Numbered from the stretch's first letter, positions 1 through 8,510 are shown. The stretch is 38,169 nucleotides of DNA from Treponema sp. (GCA_031265825.1 JAISCD010000110.1:1-38169); one strand, 5' to 3'. Program-made: numbers and translations. Notes: a model not told the origin generated them from the letters alone.

Positions 1-164
1 CTTTACTACTTTGCTCATTACTTTTTAAGAAAGCGCCGCCCGGCTTTAACCCCAGACGGCTCCCTCTTCCTTTGCTAACTGCTATTTGTTCTCTCCTTAT
101 TACGCCTTTACGACTTCGCTTCGCTTGTCCGGGTCAGCGGAGACTCCTTCCTAACAACGCGGAG
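1..164. repeat. Repeat-rich intergenic DNA with partial copies of dispersed elements
   Basis: No gene is visible. On the minus strand, positions 1-30 and 60-95 read as runs of the heptamer-like words AGCAAAT, AGCAGTT and AGCAAAG, which also occur near 19118-19140, 19785-19800, 29440-29550 and 33895-33938. Positions 117-160 resemble the middle part of the dispersed element that follows (cgggtcagcgg, then ccttcctaacaac). Nothing here supports a coding region. Confidence 0.6.
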
Positions 165-262
165 ATTCCGCTTGCAAGGCAAGCGTAACCGTCAGGTCGG
201 GGACAGCGGCGCCCCCTTTCTTATAACAACCATTGTGAAGTATTTAAACACGCCTCGCGTGG
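165..262 (+). repeat. Dispersed gene-upstream element, copy A
   Basis: This copy holds two hairpins and a conserved middle: CGCTTGC-aag-GCAAGCG (172-187 area), then gcgccccctttc, aacaaccattgtgaag, tatttaaa, and CACGC-ctc-GCGTG at the end. The same order of parts recurs at 29672-29829 (plus) and, inverted, at 18176-18300 and 37642-37744. Arm sequences differ between copies but remain complementary. Here the element points toward mtlA, with about 180 bp between. Its function is unknown. Confidence 0.7.
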
Positions 263-270
263 ACTTCTTG

Positions 271-301
271 AATTTTGGCACACTGACAGAGCGCCAAAAT
301 T
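271..301. promoter_or_regulatory. Perfect 9-bp inverted repeat, candidate MtlR operator
   Basis: AATTTTGGC (271-279) and GCCAAAATT (293-301) are perfect inverted arms separated by 13 nt. The left arm continues into TTGGCACA, which fits the half-site TTGNCACA described for the mannitol activator MtlR of Firmicutes; the right half-site is a weaker match and the spacing differs. It lies just upstream of the candidate mtlA promoter, where an activator site would be expected. The assignment to MtlR is an inference. Confidence 0.5.
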
Positions 302-314
302 ACGAATGTTTTTC

Positions 315-343
315 TTGCGTACTGCGGTTTTTTGTGATTTAAT
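315..343 (+). promoter_or_regulatory. Candidate promoter of the PTS operon
   Basis: TTGCGT (315-320) and TTTAAT (338-343) are separated by 17 bp, so transcription would start near position 350. The boxes are imperfect, as expected for an activator-dependent promoter. The predicted start coincides with a second dyad, AAGCTTC (349-355) and GAAGCTT (365-371). Confidence 0.4.
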
Positions 344-348
344 ATTAA

Positions 349-371
349 AAGCTTCATTAATATAGAAGCTT
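349..371. promoter_or_regulatory. 7-bp inverted repeat in the mtlA leader
   Basis: AAGCTTC and GAAGCTT flank 9 nt of AT-rich sequence. This could be a second regulator site or a small hairpin in the 5' leader of the PTS mRNA. No T-tract follows, so it does not look like an intrinsic terminator. Confidence 0.35.
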
Positions 372-445
372 GACGCTTGCGGGATTGTTCCAAATTGGTT
401 TAGAATAACCTTGCGGCGACAACATCAAAATAAGAGAGGAAAATT

Positions 446-1846
446 ATGATTAAACAATCTGTGCAAAGATTCGGACGAACCCTGAGCGGAATGGTAATGC
501 CAAACATCGGCGCATTTATCGCCTGGGGTCTCATTACAGCGTTCTTCATCCCCACCGGCTGGCTTCCCAACGAAAGATTCGCTTCGTTGGTTGATCCAAT
601 GCTCAGCTTTCTCCTGCCGCTCCTCATCGGTTACACCGGAGGCAACCTTATAGGCAAGGGAGTACGAGGCGGCGTGGTCGGCGCCATCGCCACCATGGGC
701 GTTATCGTCGGCGCGGGAATTCCTATGTTACTAGGGGCTATGATCGCAGGACCTCTGGGCGGCTGGTGTATTAAGAAATTCAACGAAGCCTTTGAGGAAA
801 AAATCCCAGCCGGTTTTGAAATGCTGGTGAATACCTTCTCAGTCGGTATCATAGGCGGCGCGTTAGCCCTCATTTGTAACGCAGGCATCGGCCCCATCGT
901 CGAAGTCCTGACCACGGCTCTAGGAAACGGCGTGGGTTGGCTGGTATCTCACGGGTTGCTTCCTTTAACATCAATCATTGTTGAGCCCGCGAAAATATTG
1001 TTCCTGAACAACGCCATCAACCACGGAGTATTTACTCCCCTCGGCACCCAACAGTCCCAAGAAATAGGGCGATCCATCTACTTCATGATCGAATCAAACC
1101 CCGGCCCCGGACTTGGACTCTTGCTTGCCTATTGTCTCGTGGGCAAAGGTAGCGCGAAATCAAGCGCGCCCGGCGCGGCGATCATCCACTTCCTCGGCGG
1201 TATCCACGAAATCTACTTCCCCTTCGTCATGATGAACCCTATCCTCCTCCTCGCCGTGATTGGCGGCGGATTCTCAGGCGTATTAACCTTAACCCTCTTG
1301 GGCGGCGGTCTCATCGCTCCAGCTTCCCCCGGCTCGATCTTCGCCGAACTTGTTATGACCCCCAAAGGCGCGTATCTGCCCAATATTCTTGGTATCTTGA
1401 TAGCCGGAGGCGTGTCCTTCATCCTGTCCATGGTACTGCTCAAAGCTTTTGGAAAAGAAGACGCTAACCTCGAAGCGGCTCAACAACAGACTAAAGCCAA
1501 CAAAGCCGAATCTAAGGGTATCGGTTCTGAGAAAGTAGCAACGGCGTGGGATAATACCCCGTCCGCAGTGGTGCAAAAGATAGTCTTCGCCTGCGACGCC
1601 GGCATGGGATCAAGCGCTATGGGCGCGACTAAACTGCGTAAAAAAATGCAAGCCGCAGGTATTACGGGCATCACGGTTATCCACTCTCCGGTGAGCGAAG
1701 TACCCAAAGACGCTGATCTGATCATTTGCCATAGAGAGTTGGGAGAGCGAGCGAAAAACTCCAATCCCAAAGCCCGATTGGTTACTATCACCGATTTCCT
1801 CAGCGCGCCGGAATATGATGAAATAGTCAATGGACTGAAAAAATAA
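446..1846 (+). CDS. mtlA: PTS mannitol-type transporter, EIICB
   Basis: Inner-membrane sugar-alcohol permease that phosphorylates its substrate during uptake. The 466-residue protein has a hydrophobic EIIC domain (about residues 12-345) with the GIHEIYFPFV motif of mannitol EIIC and a C-terminal EIIB domain (about 375-466). EIIB carries the phospho-cysteine in ACDAGMGSS, Cys383, almost the same position as Cys384 of E. coli MtlA. The E. coli protein is about 637 residues because EIIA is fused; here EIIA is a separate gene (4170-4604). The start has AGAGAGGAAA just upstream. It is the first gene of a seven-gene operon with very short gaps. Mannitol is the family substrate; another hexitol cannot be excluded because the downstream dehydrogenase is not MtlD. 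Confidence 0.93.
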   Translation: MIKQSVQRFGRTLSGMVMPNIGAFIAWGLITAFFIPTGWLPNERFASLVDPMLSFLLPLLIGYTGGNLIGKGVRGGVVGAIATMGVIVGAGIPMLLGAMIAGPLGGWCIKKFNEAFEEKIPAGFEMLVNTFSVGIIGGALALICNAGIGPIVEVLTTALGNGVGWLVSHGLLPLTSIIVEPAKILFLNNAINHGVFTPLGTQQSQEIGRSIYFMIESNPGPGLGLLLAYCLVGKGSAKSSAPGAAIIHFLGGIHEIYFPFVMMNPILLLAVIGGGFSGVLTLTLLGGGLIAPASPGSIFAELVMTPKGAYLPNILGILIAGGVSFILSMVLLKAFGKEDANLEAAQQQTKANKAESKGIGSEKVATAWDNTPSAVVQKIVFACDAGMGSSAMGATKLRKKMQAAGITGITVIHSPVSEVPKDADLIICHRELGERAKNSNPKARLVTITDFLSAPEYDEIVNGLKK

Positions 1847-1856
1847 GGAGATTATT

Positions 1857-2114
1857 ATGCGGGAGTTTTCACATACTATCGCCGATCCAAATGGGATCCA
1901 TGCGCGACCGGCGGGATTATTAGTGCAGTTGATGCAGAAGTTTAAAAGCAATATTACCCTTAATAGGGATGGACAAAGCGCCGATGCTAAAACGCTTTTT
2001 GCCGTGATGAAGTTGCGTCCAAAATGCGGTCAGATCATTGTCGTTAGAGCTGAAGGCGAAGACGAAGCGGCGGCAATAGAAGCGGCTCGTGAATTTTTAA
2101 CAACAAATATGTAA
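1857..2114 (+). CDS. ptsH: Phosphocarrier protein HPr
   Basis: Cytoplasmic carrier that takes phosphate from EI and passes it to EIIA. It has 85 residues, the usual HPr length. The active-site histidine is His15 in GIHARPAG. The regulatory position equivalent to Ser46 of Bacillus HPr is Thr46 in AKTLFAVMKL. Thr can in principle be phosphorylated by an HPr kinase, but no such kinase gene lies in this window, so carbon catabolite control through this site is uncertain. It starts 10 bp after mtlA behind AAGGAG. A copy inside a sugar operon suggests a dedicated HPr rather than the housekeeping one. Confidence 0.94.
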   Translation: MREFSHTIADPNGIHARPAGLLVQLMQKFKSNITLNRDGQSADAKTLFAVMKLRPKCGQIIVVRAEGEDEAAAIEAAREFLTTNM

Positions 2115-2125
2115 GGATTCTAGCG

Positions 2126-4156
2126 GTGGCAAACATGATTCCTGTTGCAAAGCTTTCTCCTCGATCTTACGCATTGCTTGAATATTTGTTACGTTCCAAC
2201 GAGCCTGTGAAGATTGACGTTCTTACTAATGCGCTTAACACCAGCCGCCGAACGATTTTTCGAGAGCTGGAAAACATCGGGAGCATACTTGCCGCCTCTA
2301 ATACCGAACTGGTTTCCGTGCCCGGTAAGGGTATCGCCTTTTCCGGGCGCAGTGAAACCCGCCAAAAATTGCTGGAAGAATTGGCTGAATACGCCCCGTC
2401 CCCCCAATCTGCTTCAAAACGAATCAGGCAACTTCGTCTGCTCATCGAGCTTATTGCTAACGCTGGGGAAACGCAAAAGATGTTTTGTTACGCGAAGATT
2501 CTTGAAACGAGCGAATCTACAGTGAGCCGTGATCTCGACGAACTAGATGCGTGGCTTGTTGGCAGAGGCGTTGTTATTACCCGCAAGGCGGGGCTGGGCG
2601 TTCAGTGCGAGGGGGCGGAAGAAAATCTGCGCGCCACTCTGGTGAGTCGTTTCATGCTTGAGGAAGACTTTGATGATTATTCTTTGGTTTTTGACTTCCC
2701 CGGCGAAGATATAGAAACCGGAGTACGGGAGATCTTGTGCAAGAAAGCCGCCGTGGTTGATTGGATGACTTCCGAATCTTTGCGTCTTATTACTACCTAT
2801 CTCTTGGTAATGGTTGAACGGGTCCATAACGGGAATACAATCACCGTAGCGCCTGCGTCCACGAGGTATTTTCAAACCGCGGTCGCCGAAGAGCTGTCGG
2901 AAGCAATCGCAGAAGAATTTACCCTTGTATTGCCAGAAACAGAACGGCAGGCATTGGCGGTGTGGATTCAGTCGTGCCGCTCAAAACAAGATAGCCCTCC
3001 TGAGCCAGCACTTGAGGGAAAGCAGTCTCTCATGCAACATATTACGCTGAAGATGATTGATCGCTTTGATCCCTCTATCGCCGCGGTACTTAAAACTAAT
3101 GATCAACTAATACGGCTCTTATGCCGCCATCTGGAATCCGCGGTGCCGCGGCTCAAGGACGGTATTTATCTTCCTAATCCGTTGGAAGAGGAACTCATCA
3201 AAAATTACCCTGAAGTGTATGAGAAAACCTGTAGGTCGGTAGAGGTGCTTGAAGAAGTCTTTGGTATACCGATTCCGTCAAACGAAGTTTCGTATATTCA
3301 GATACATTTTTTGGCGGCTCTCGCCGTTTTAGGGGAACGGAACACGAGGCGGCGAATCCTTAGAGCGGGTATTGTGTGCGTCTCTGGCATCGGTACGTCC
3401 TATATGCTGGCTTATCAGATAGACAAAAGATTCAAAGGTGAACTGAAAGTTGAAGTCTCAGATTGCGACGACTGCATCTCCTGGGCAAACATGGATTTTC
3501 TTATCTCAACAATACCCTTAGAAGGGACCGAAAAGCCCGTAATCTTGGTACAAACTATATTGGGCGAAAAGGATTTTCAGAAGATACAGGAAGCCGTTAC
3601 TGCCTTTGCCTTTACCGAGCGAAAAGCGGAACAAGGCGAACATCCCCATTCTCTTGAAAAACGGCTTGACAACATGATTGAGATTTTTATGCAGTCAAGG
3701 AAACTGCTTGATAATTTTGCCGTTGAATCAATCAGAGCGGATTGTTCTTTTGATGAACTAGTTCGTTTTGCCGCAAACCGTTTTGCACCAGAAAACCCAT
3801 CAGCCGTCTGCCGCGCCCTCATAGCGCGGGAAGCGATTGCCAGCCAGGTTGTTGACGAATTGGGAATAGTCTTGTTGCATACCCGAAGCGCCTATCATAC
3901 ATCTCCGCTCTTTGCGGTGATTGTTCCCGAAGGAAAATTTTTTACAGATGCTTATTTTAAGCAAACTGAAAGTTGCGTGTTCATGTTACTACCCGAAAAT
4001 GCGCCTCGTGAAATGACCGATCTCATGGGCGGCGTTTCTAGCGCGTTAATTGACTTGCCTCCGTTTCTTGAGGCTGTCCGTATCGGCAACAAAGAGACTA
4101 TTCAGGCAGTTCTTGAAAAAGAAATATCAGAAATCATTGCCCATTGCGGCATATAA
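2126..4156 (+). CDS. mtlR: MtlR-type PRD-containing transcriptional activator
   Basis: Operon-specific regulator controlled by PTS phosphorylation. The order of domains in 676 residues is: N-terminal helix-turn-helix (about 10-65), a second helical HTH-like part (about 95-165), two PTS regulation domains (about 190-400; conserved histidines in VERVHNG, CRHLESAVPRL and IQIHFLA), an EIIB-like domain beginning RAGIVCVSGIGTS, and a C-terminal EIIA-like domain (about 530-676; GIVLLHTRS). The EIIB-like cysteine is Cys418, matching the regulatory Cys419 of Bacillus MtlR. The GTG start is preferred because AAGGAT lies 7 nt upstream; an in-frame ATG follows at 2135. The presence of all phosphorylation modules suggests that activity depends on EIIA/EIIB of this operon. 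Candidate binding sites are the dyads at 271-371. Confidence 0.9.
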   Translation: MANMIPVAKLSPRSYALLEYLLRSNEPVKIDVLTNALNTSRRTIFRELENIGSILAASNTELVSVPGKGIAFSGRSETRQKLLEELAEYAPSPQSASKRIRQLRLLIELIANAGETQKMFCYAKILETSESTVSRDLDELDAWLVGRGVVITRKAGLGVQCEGAEENLRATLVSRFMLEEDFDDYSLVFDFPGEDIETGVREILCKKAAVVDWMTSESLRLITTYLLVMVERVHNGNTITVAPASTRYFQTAVAEELSEAIAEEFTLVLPETERQALAVWIQSCRSKQDSPPEPALEGKQSLMQHITLKMIDRFDPSIAAVLKTNDQLIRLLCRHLESAVPRLKDGIYLPNPLEEELIKNYPEVYEKTCRSVEVLEEVFGIPIPSNEVSYIQIHFLAALAVLGERNTRRRILRAGIVCVSGIGTSYMLAYQIDKRFKGELKVEVSDCDDCISWANMDFLISTIPLEGTEKPVILVQTILGEKDFQKIQEAVTAFAFTERKAEQGEHPHSLEKRLDNMIEIFMQSRKLLDNFAVESIRADCSFDELVRFAANRFAPENPSAVCRALIAREAIASQVVDELGIVLLHTRSAYHTSPLFAVIVPEGKFFTDAYFKQTESCVFMLLPENAPREMTDLMGGVSSALIDLPPFLEAVRIGNKETIQAVLEKEISEIIAHCGI

Positions 4157-4169
4157 TAGGAGAAATATA

Positions 4170-4604
4170 ATGGAAAACATACTCAAAAAAGAGAATATTA
4201 TTTTGAATCAACCTAAAATGGAGCGGGAAGCGGTGATCCGCCGTTGTGGACGTATGCTGGTTGATTCCGGTTATACCAATGAAAACTATATCGAAGGTAT
4301 GGTTAAGCGGGATAATTCTTTCAGTACCGGAATCGGCAATTTTATCGCCATTCCCCACGGCGAGGAAGCTTATAAGAAGGACATCATCAGCACCGGCATT
4401 GTGATACTGACTTACCCTGAAGGTATAGATTGGCACGGAACGCCGGTGTATCTGGTGATCGGTATCGCGGCTAAAGGGGACGAACACCTTGATATTATGG
4501 GGAACGTGGTTGACCACCTTGAAACAGGGGACGATACGATAAAACTCGTCAAGAACGCCGGAGTTGATGAAATTTACCAAATGTTAAGTGGAGAAGCGGT
4601 ATGA
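4170..4604 (+). CDS. mtlF: PTS mannitol-type EIIA
   Basis: Cytoplasmic phosphocarrier between HPr and the EIICB permease. The 144 residues form a single EIIA domain of the mannitol/fructose class. The active histidine is His63 in FIAIPHGEEA, close to His65 of family members. The ATG at 4170 follows TAGGAGAAATATA. The last codons overlap the next start in an ATGA arrangement (4601-4604), indicating translational coupling with the kinase. Confidence 0.93.
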   Translation: MENILKKENIILNQPKMEREAVIRRCGRMLVDSGYTNENYIEGMVKRDNSFSTGIGNFIAIPHGEEAYKKDIISTGIVILTYPEGIDWHGTPVYLVIGIAAKGDEHLDIMGNVVDHLETGDDTIKLVKNAGVDEIYQMLSGEAV

Positions 4605-5551
4605 TCATTACCGTAACTCTGAATCCCGCGCTGGACAAGACGGCTTATGTTGACGCGGTGCGTCCTCGCGCCTTGAACCGATTGCGAGATGTACAGCTTG
4701 ACGCTGGAGGCAAGGGGGTCAATGTTTCTTCAATGATTCACGCCTTAGGCGGGAAAAGTACTGCTGTAGGTTTTGCGGGCGGCGGCGCGGGGAAAGAGCT
4801 TTTATCTCTTATCGCCCAAAAAGGGTTGTACACTGACTTTGTGCATATCATCGCCGTAACCAGAACCAATCTGAAGGTGGTAGACAATGACGGCGTATTG
4901 ACTGAATTCAACGAACCGGGTCCGCATATTAACAGTGATGAATGGGGCGCTCTGGAACAGAAGCTCGCGGGTTTAGCGGTAAAAGGTAATACGGTTGTAC
5001 TGTCAGGAAGTCTCCCCGCAGGGCTTGGCAAAGATACCTATAAGAAACTTTCCGCCGTGTTACGCCAGAACGGGGCGGCGGTATTTTTAGATGCGGACGG
5101 AGACGCTTTCAAGTTGGCTCTGGAAAACGAGTCTGACGCAATTCCCGATTATATCAAGCCGAACCGTTTTGAATTGTTACAATATTTCGGTGTAGCGGAC
5201 GACGATAGCATACTCGACGCTAAATTAGTGGAACTCTGTCGATCTTTGCTTGAAAAGGGCGTTAAACTAGTCGTGCTTTCAATGGGAGAAGCTGGGGCGA
5301 TCTTTGTAAATAAAGGCGGAGTCTGGCGCGCCTCGGCTCTTCCGGTACAGGTACGTTCAACTGTGGGAGCCGGAGACAGCATGATCGGCGCATTGGTTTA
5401 CGGGTTTGCAAACGCTTTGCCTGACGAACAATGTTTTGCCCTGGCGATAGCGGCGTCCGCCGGAGCCTGTACCACCGAAGGTACCAATCCGCCGAATCGC
5501 TCATTGGTTGATAAACTTTTAGAACAAACGCGAATAGAGAGAATCGCGTAA
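4601..5551 (+). CDS. fruK: 1-phosphofructokinase (PfkB family)
   Basis: Cytoplasmic kinase expected to convert fructose-1-phosphate to fructose-1,6-bisphosphate. At 316 residues it has the typical FruK/LacC layout: N-terminal ITVTLNPALDKT, the GGKGVNVS sugar-binding motif near residue 37, and the C-terminal ATP-site STVGAGDSMIGAL with catalytic Asp259. It overlaps mtlF by 4 nt. FruK in a mannitol-type operon is unusual: standard mannitol catabolism gives fructose-6-phosphate and needs no 1-phosphofructokinase. LacC (tagatose-6-phosphate kinase) is the main alternative, but no tagatose genes are present. Confidence 0.85.
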   Translation: MIITVTLNPALDKTAYVDAVRPRALNRLRDVQLDAGGKGVNVSSMIHALGGKSTAVGFAGGGAGKELLSLIAQKGLYTDFVHIIAVTRTNLKVVDNDGVLTEFNEPGPHINSDEWGALEQKLAGLAVKGNTVVLSGSLPAGLGKDTYKKLSAVLRQNGAAVFLDADGDAFKLALENESDAIPDYIKPNRFELLQYFGVADDDSILDAKLVELCRSLLEKGVKLVVLSMGEAGAIFVNKGGVWRASALPVQVRSTVGAGDSMIGALVYGFANALPDEQCFALAIAASAGACTTEGTNPPNRSLVDKLLEQTRIERIA

Positions 5552-5564
5552 TTAAGGAGAAAAT

Positions 5565-6830
5565 ATGGGACAGAAAACAAGAGCTGTACGGCTCTACGGA
5601 GCTGATGATTTACGAATGGAAACATTTGAACTTCCTGAAATCAAGGACGATGAGATACTCGTCAAGGTGGTAAGCGATAGTATCTGTATGTCAACTTACA
5701 AACTGTTAAAACAGGGTAAGAAACACAAACGTTGTCCTCAAAATGTTGATACTAACCCTATCATTATCGGGCATGAATTCGCCGGAGATATTGTTAAGGT
5801 TGGCGCCAAATGGCAACATGAATTCAAAGCCGGTGAAAAGTTTGCCCAGCAACCCGCGCTCAATTACAAGGGGAGCCTGGCATCTCCCGGCTATTCCTAT
5901 GAATTTTTCGGCGGCGATGCCACCTATTGTATCCTTCCTCACGAGGTGATGGAGCTTGGTTGCCTCCTCCACTATGACGGGGACGCTTATTTCTACGCTT
6001 CGCTGGCGGAGCCGGTAAGTTGTATCATCGGCGGCTACCACATTATGTACCACACTAACAAGCAGAACTACAATCACGCTATGGGAATAAAAAGCGGCGG
6101 CAATGTGCTTATCCTGGGCGGCGCGGGTCCTATGGGACTTGGCGCGGTTGAGTACCCCCTCTACGGCGGCAACCGCCCTTCCCGCATTGTCGTAACCGAT
6201 GTGGACGACGGAAGGTTGCGCCGTGCGGAACAGCTTATCAGTCCCGAATTGGCGCAGAAACAAGGTGTGGAACTGTACTATATCAATCCCCGCAACTACG
6301 CCGATCAGTACGCCGCCCTGATGGATATAACCGGAGGAGTTGGTTACGATGATGTCTTTGTCTATGCCCCTATTCGGGAACTTGCCGAAATGGGGGATAA
6401 ACTCATGGCTTTTGACGGTTGCCTCAACTTTTTCGCCGGCCCTGAAGATAAAAATTTTTCCGCTCTGATGAATCTCTACAACTGCCACTATACCAGCACC
6501 CATATTTTGGGAAGCACCGGCGGTAACACCGACGACCTCAAAGAAGCATTGCGCCTCTCTTCAGAAAAGAAAATCCGGCCGGCGGTGATGATAACCCATA
6601 TCTGTGGACTTGACGCCGTTGCGGAAGCGGTGGCAAATCTGCCCGGACTGCGGGCAGGGAAGATACTCGCCTATACTCATATCAATCTGCCCTTGACCGC
6701 ATTGACTGATTTTGAAAAACTTGGGGCTCATAATCCCCTTTTTGCGAGACTTCACCAAAGTTGTGAGTCCCATCAAGGTTTGTGGAACGCCTCAGCGGAA
6801 ACTTTACTCTTAGATCATTTTGGAGGATAA
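5565..6830 (+). CDS. Zinc-type dehydrogenase, sorbose-1-phosphate reductase/YggP-like
   Basis: Medium-chain dehydrogenase of 421 residues, longer than ordinary alcohol dehydrogenases (about 350) and close in length and flavour to SorE/YggP. Visible parts are an N-terminal catalytic domain with GHEFAGDIVKVG (about residues 67-78), and a nucleotide-binding fold with VLILGGAGPMGLGAVEY (about 183-200) followed by the acidic strand end VVTDVDD. The structural-zinc cysteine cluster of standard ADHs is not evident. E. coli yggP lies beside the cryptic mannitol PTS genes cmtAB, a similar neighbourhood. L-sorbose-1-phosphate reductase acts on the carbon next to the phosphate, which would turn mannitol-1-phosphate into fructose-1-phosphate, the substrate of the preceding gene. 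The exact substrate is an inference. Confidence 0.75.
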   Translation: MGQKTRAVRLYGADDLRMETFELPEIKDDEILVKVVSDSICMSTYKLLKQGKKHKRCPQNVDTNPIIIGHEFAGDIVKVGAKWQHEFKAGEKFAQQPALNYKGSLASPGYSYEFFGGDATYCILPHEVMELGCLLHYDGDAYFYASLAEPVSCIIGGYHIMYHTNKQNYNHAMGIKSGGNVLILGGAGPMGLGAVEYPLYGGNRPSRIVVTDVDDGRLRRAEQLISPELAQKQGVELYYINPRNYADQYAALMDITGGVGYDDVFVYAPIRELAEMGDKLMAFDGCLNFFAGPEDKNFSALMNLYNCHYTSTHILGSTGGNTDDLKEALRLSSEKKIRPAVMITHICGLDAVAEAVANLPGLRAGKILAYTHINLPLTALTDFEKLGAHNPLFARLHQSCESHQGLWNASAETLLLDHFGG

Positions 6831-6832
6831 TA

Positions 6833-8452
6833 ATGATTACATTACAAGGCAAAGGCGTCAGCGCCGGTATAGCGAAAGGGAGGCTTTCCTTTCTCAAACG
6901 AGAAAGCCTTTCTGTTAAAAAACGTATCATAGACAATATTGAAGAAGAAATTGAACGATTTAATGTGGCGCGACAGACCGCGGCGGATCAGCTTGATGCA
7001 TTAGCCGTGTCAATGGTGGATAAGATCGGGGAAGAAAACGCCCTGTTGTTTGAGATACACCGTATGATGTTGGAAGATGCTGACTATTGCGAGCCGATTA
7101 TTGATATTATCAAAACGGAAAAAGCCTGCGCGGAATACGCCGTCAATACAGCAGGTTCCCGCTTGGCACAGGAATTCGCCGATATGGACGATGAATACAT
7201 GAAAGCGCGGTCAATTGATGTATACGATGTTTCCAAACGGGTGATAAGAATACTATCCGGTGAAGAACAAGACCTTGCCAGAAGCGACGAGCCTGTAATT
7301 CTTGCTACCGATGATTTCACCCCGAGCGAAACCGCCCAGCTTGACCGAAGTAAAGTGCTTGCCTTGGTGTCTCGCCAAGGAGCGGCCAATTCCCACACAG
7401 CGATTTTCGCCCGGACTATGGGAATACCGGCTATTATTGGCTTTGGCGCTTTTCTTTCCGGCGATCTTTCAGGCAAAGAGGCGATATTGGACGGCGATAC
7501 CGGCGTTTTGTATCTCGACCCTGAGCCAAAAATCATCATGAAGCTGGAAGCGAAAAAGGAAGAGCTACTAAAGGAAAAAGAAAAACTTGAACAAATGCGA
7601 GGTAAACCCACTATTAACAAAAACGGCAAGTTACTGAAGCTTTACGCTAACATTGGTTCTGTTAGCGATGCGGACGCCGCGCTTATCGGAGACGCCGAAG
7701 GAATAGGACTCTTCCGTAGCGAATTCCTCTACCTTGGCAGGGATACTTATCCTGACGAAGAGTTCCAATACGAGAGCTATCGGAAGGTGCTGGAGAAAAT
7801 GGGAGAGCGTCAGGTGGTAATCCGTACCCTGGACATTGGCGCGGACAAACAGGCTGACTACTTCAATCTCCCCAAAGAAGAAAATCCCGCTATGGGTATG
7901 CGGGCTATCCGTATCTGTCTTACCCGCCATGATATTTTCAAGACCCAATTACGCGCCATTTATCGGGCATCCGTCCACGGCAATGCGGCGATTATGTTCC
8001 CCATGATAAGCTCTCTTGACGAACTGCGACGTTCAAAAGAACTAGCAAAAGCCGTGCGGGAAGAACTTGCCGCTGAAGGCGTTCCTTTTAACGCGGACAT
8101 TCCCATTGGTATTATGATTGAAACTCCAGCTTCGGCGATTATAAGCGATATATTGGCGGAGGAGGCTGATTTTTTCAGCATCGGCACCAACGATCTCACC
8201 CAGTACACGCTCGCCATAGATCGGCAGAACGATTCTCTGTCTCCTTTTTGCGATACCCATCACGAAGCGATACTGCGGCTTATCAAGTTGTCCTGCGACA
8301 ACGCGCACAAAGCGGGTATCTGGTGCGGTATCTGTGGGAGTCTAGGCGCGGACCTGACCTTGACGAAAACCTTTGTTGAAATGGGATTGGATGAACTCTC
8401 GGTGGAACCGTCGCGCATCCTTAAATTACGTTCTCTGATTTCCGAATGTTAA
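6833..8452 (+). CDS. ptsI: PTS enzyme I
   Basis: Cytoplasmic first enzyme of the PTS: it autophosphorylates from phosphoenolpyruvate and phosphorylates HPr. The 539-residue protein has the N-terminal HPr-binding/phosphohistidine domain with His188 in GAANSHTAIFART (E. coli His189) and a C-terminal PEP-binding barrel with GLFRSEFLYLG, SIGTNDLTQY and the active cysteine in GIWCGICGS. It is slightly shorter than the common 570 residues but shows no missing motif. The ATG at 6833 has GGAGG 6 nt upstream. Its position at the end of the operon completes a self-contained phosphorelay. Confidence 0.95.
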   Translation: MITLQGKGVSAGIAKGRLSFLKRESLSVKKRIIDNIEEEIERFNVARQTAADQLDALAVSMVDKIGEENALLFEIHRMMLEDADYCEPIIDIIKTEKACAEYAVNTAGSRLAQEFADMDDEYMKARSIDVYDVSKRVIRILSGEEQDLARSDEPVILATDDFTPSETAQLDRSKVLALVSRQGAANSHTAIFARTMGIPAIIGFGAFLSGDLSGKEAILDGDTGVLYLDPEPKIIMKLEAKKEELLKEKEKLEQMRGKPTINKNGKLLKLYANIGSVSDADAALIGDAEGIGLFRSEFLYLGRDTYPDEEFQYESYRKVLEKMGERQVVIRTLDIGADKQADYFNLPKEENPAMGMRAIRICLTRHDIFKTQLRAIYRASVHGNAAIMFPMISSLDELRRSKELAKAVREELAAEGVPFNADIPIGIMIETPASAIISDILAEEADFFSIGTNDLTQYTLAIDRQNDSLSPFCDTHHEAILRLIKLSCDNAHKAGIWCGICGSLGADLTLTKTFVEMGLDELSVEPSRILKLRSLISEC

Positions 8453-8461
8453 TTATATTTC

Positions 8462-8510
8462 CGCCTCCCAAGGGAGGCGTGGCTTCGCCGCCTTTGGACG
8501 GGGCGAAGCC
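8462..8510. terminator. Two hairpins between convergent genes, candidate terminator
   Basis: CGCCTCCC-aa-GGGAGGCG (8462-8479) is followed by GGCTTCGCC (8481-8489) paired with GGCGAAGCC (8502-8510). They sit between ptsI (plus) and the acetyltransferase (minus). No clear T-tract follows on either strand, so factor-independent termination is uncertain. Confidence 0.45.

Noticed and set aside
5706-6503. 265-residue ORF opposite the dehydrogenase
   Set aside because: It is antisense to a clearly conserved gene and has no family features.
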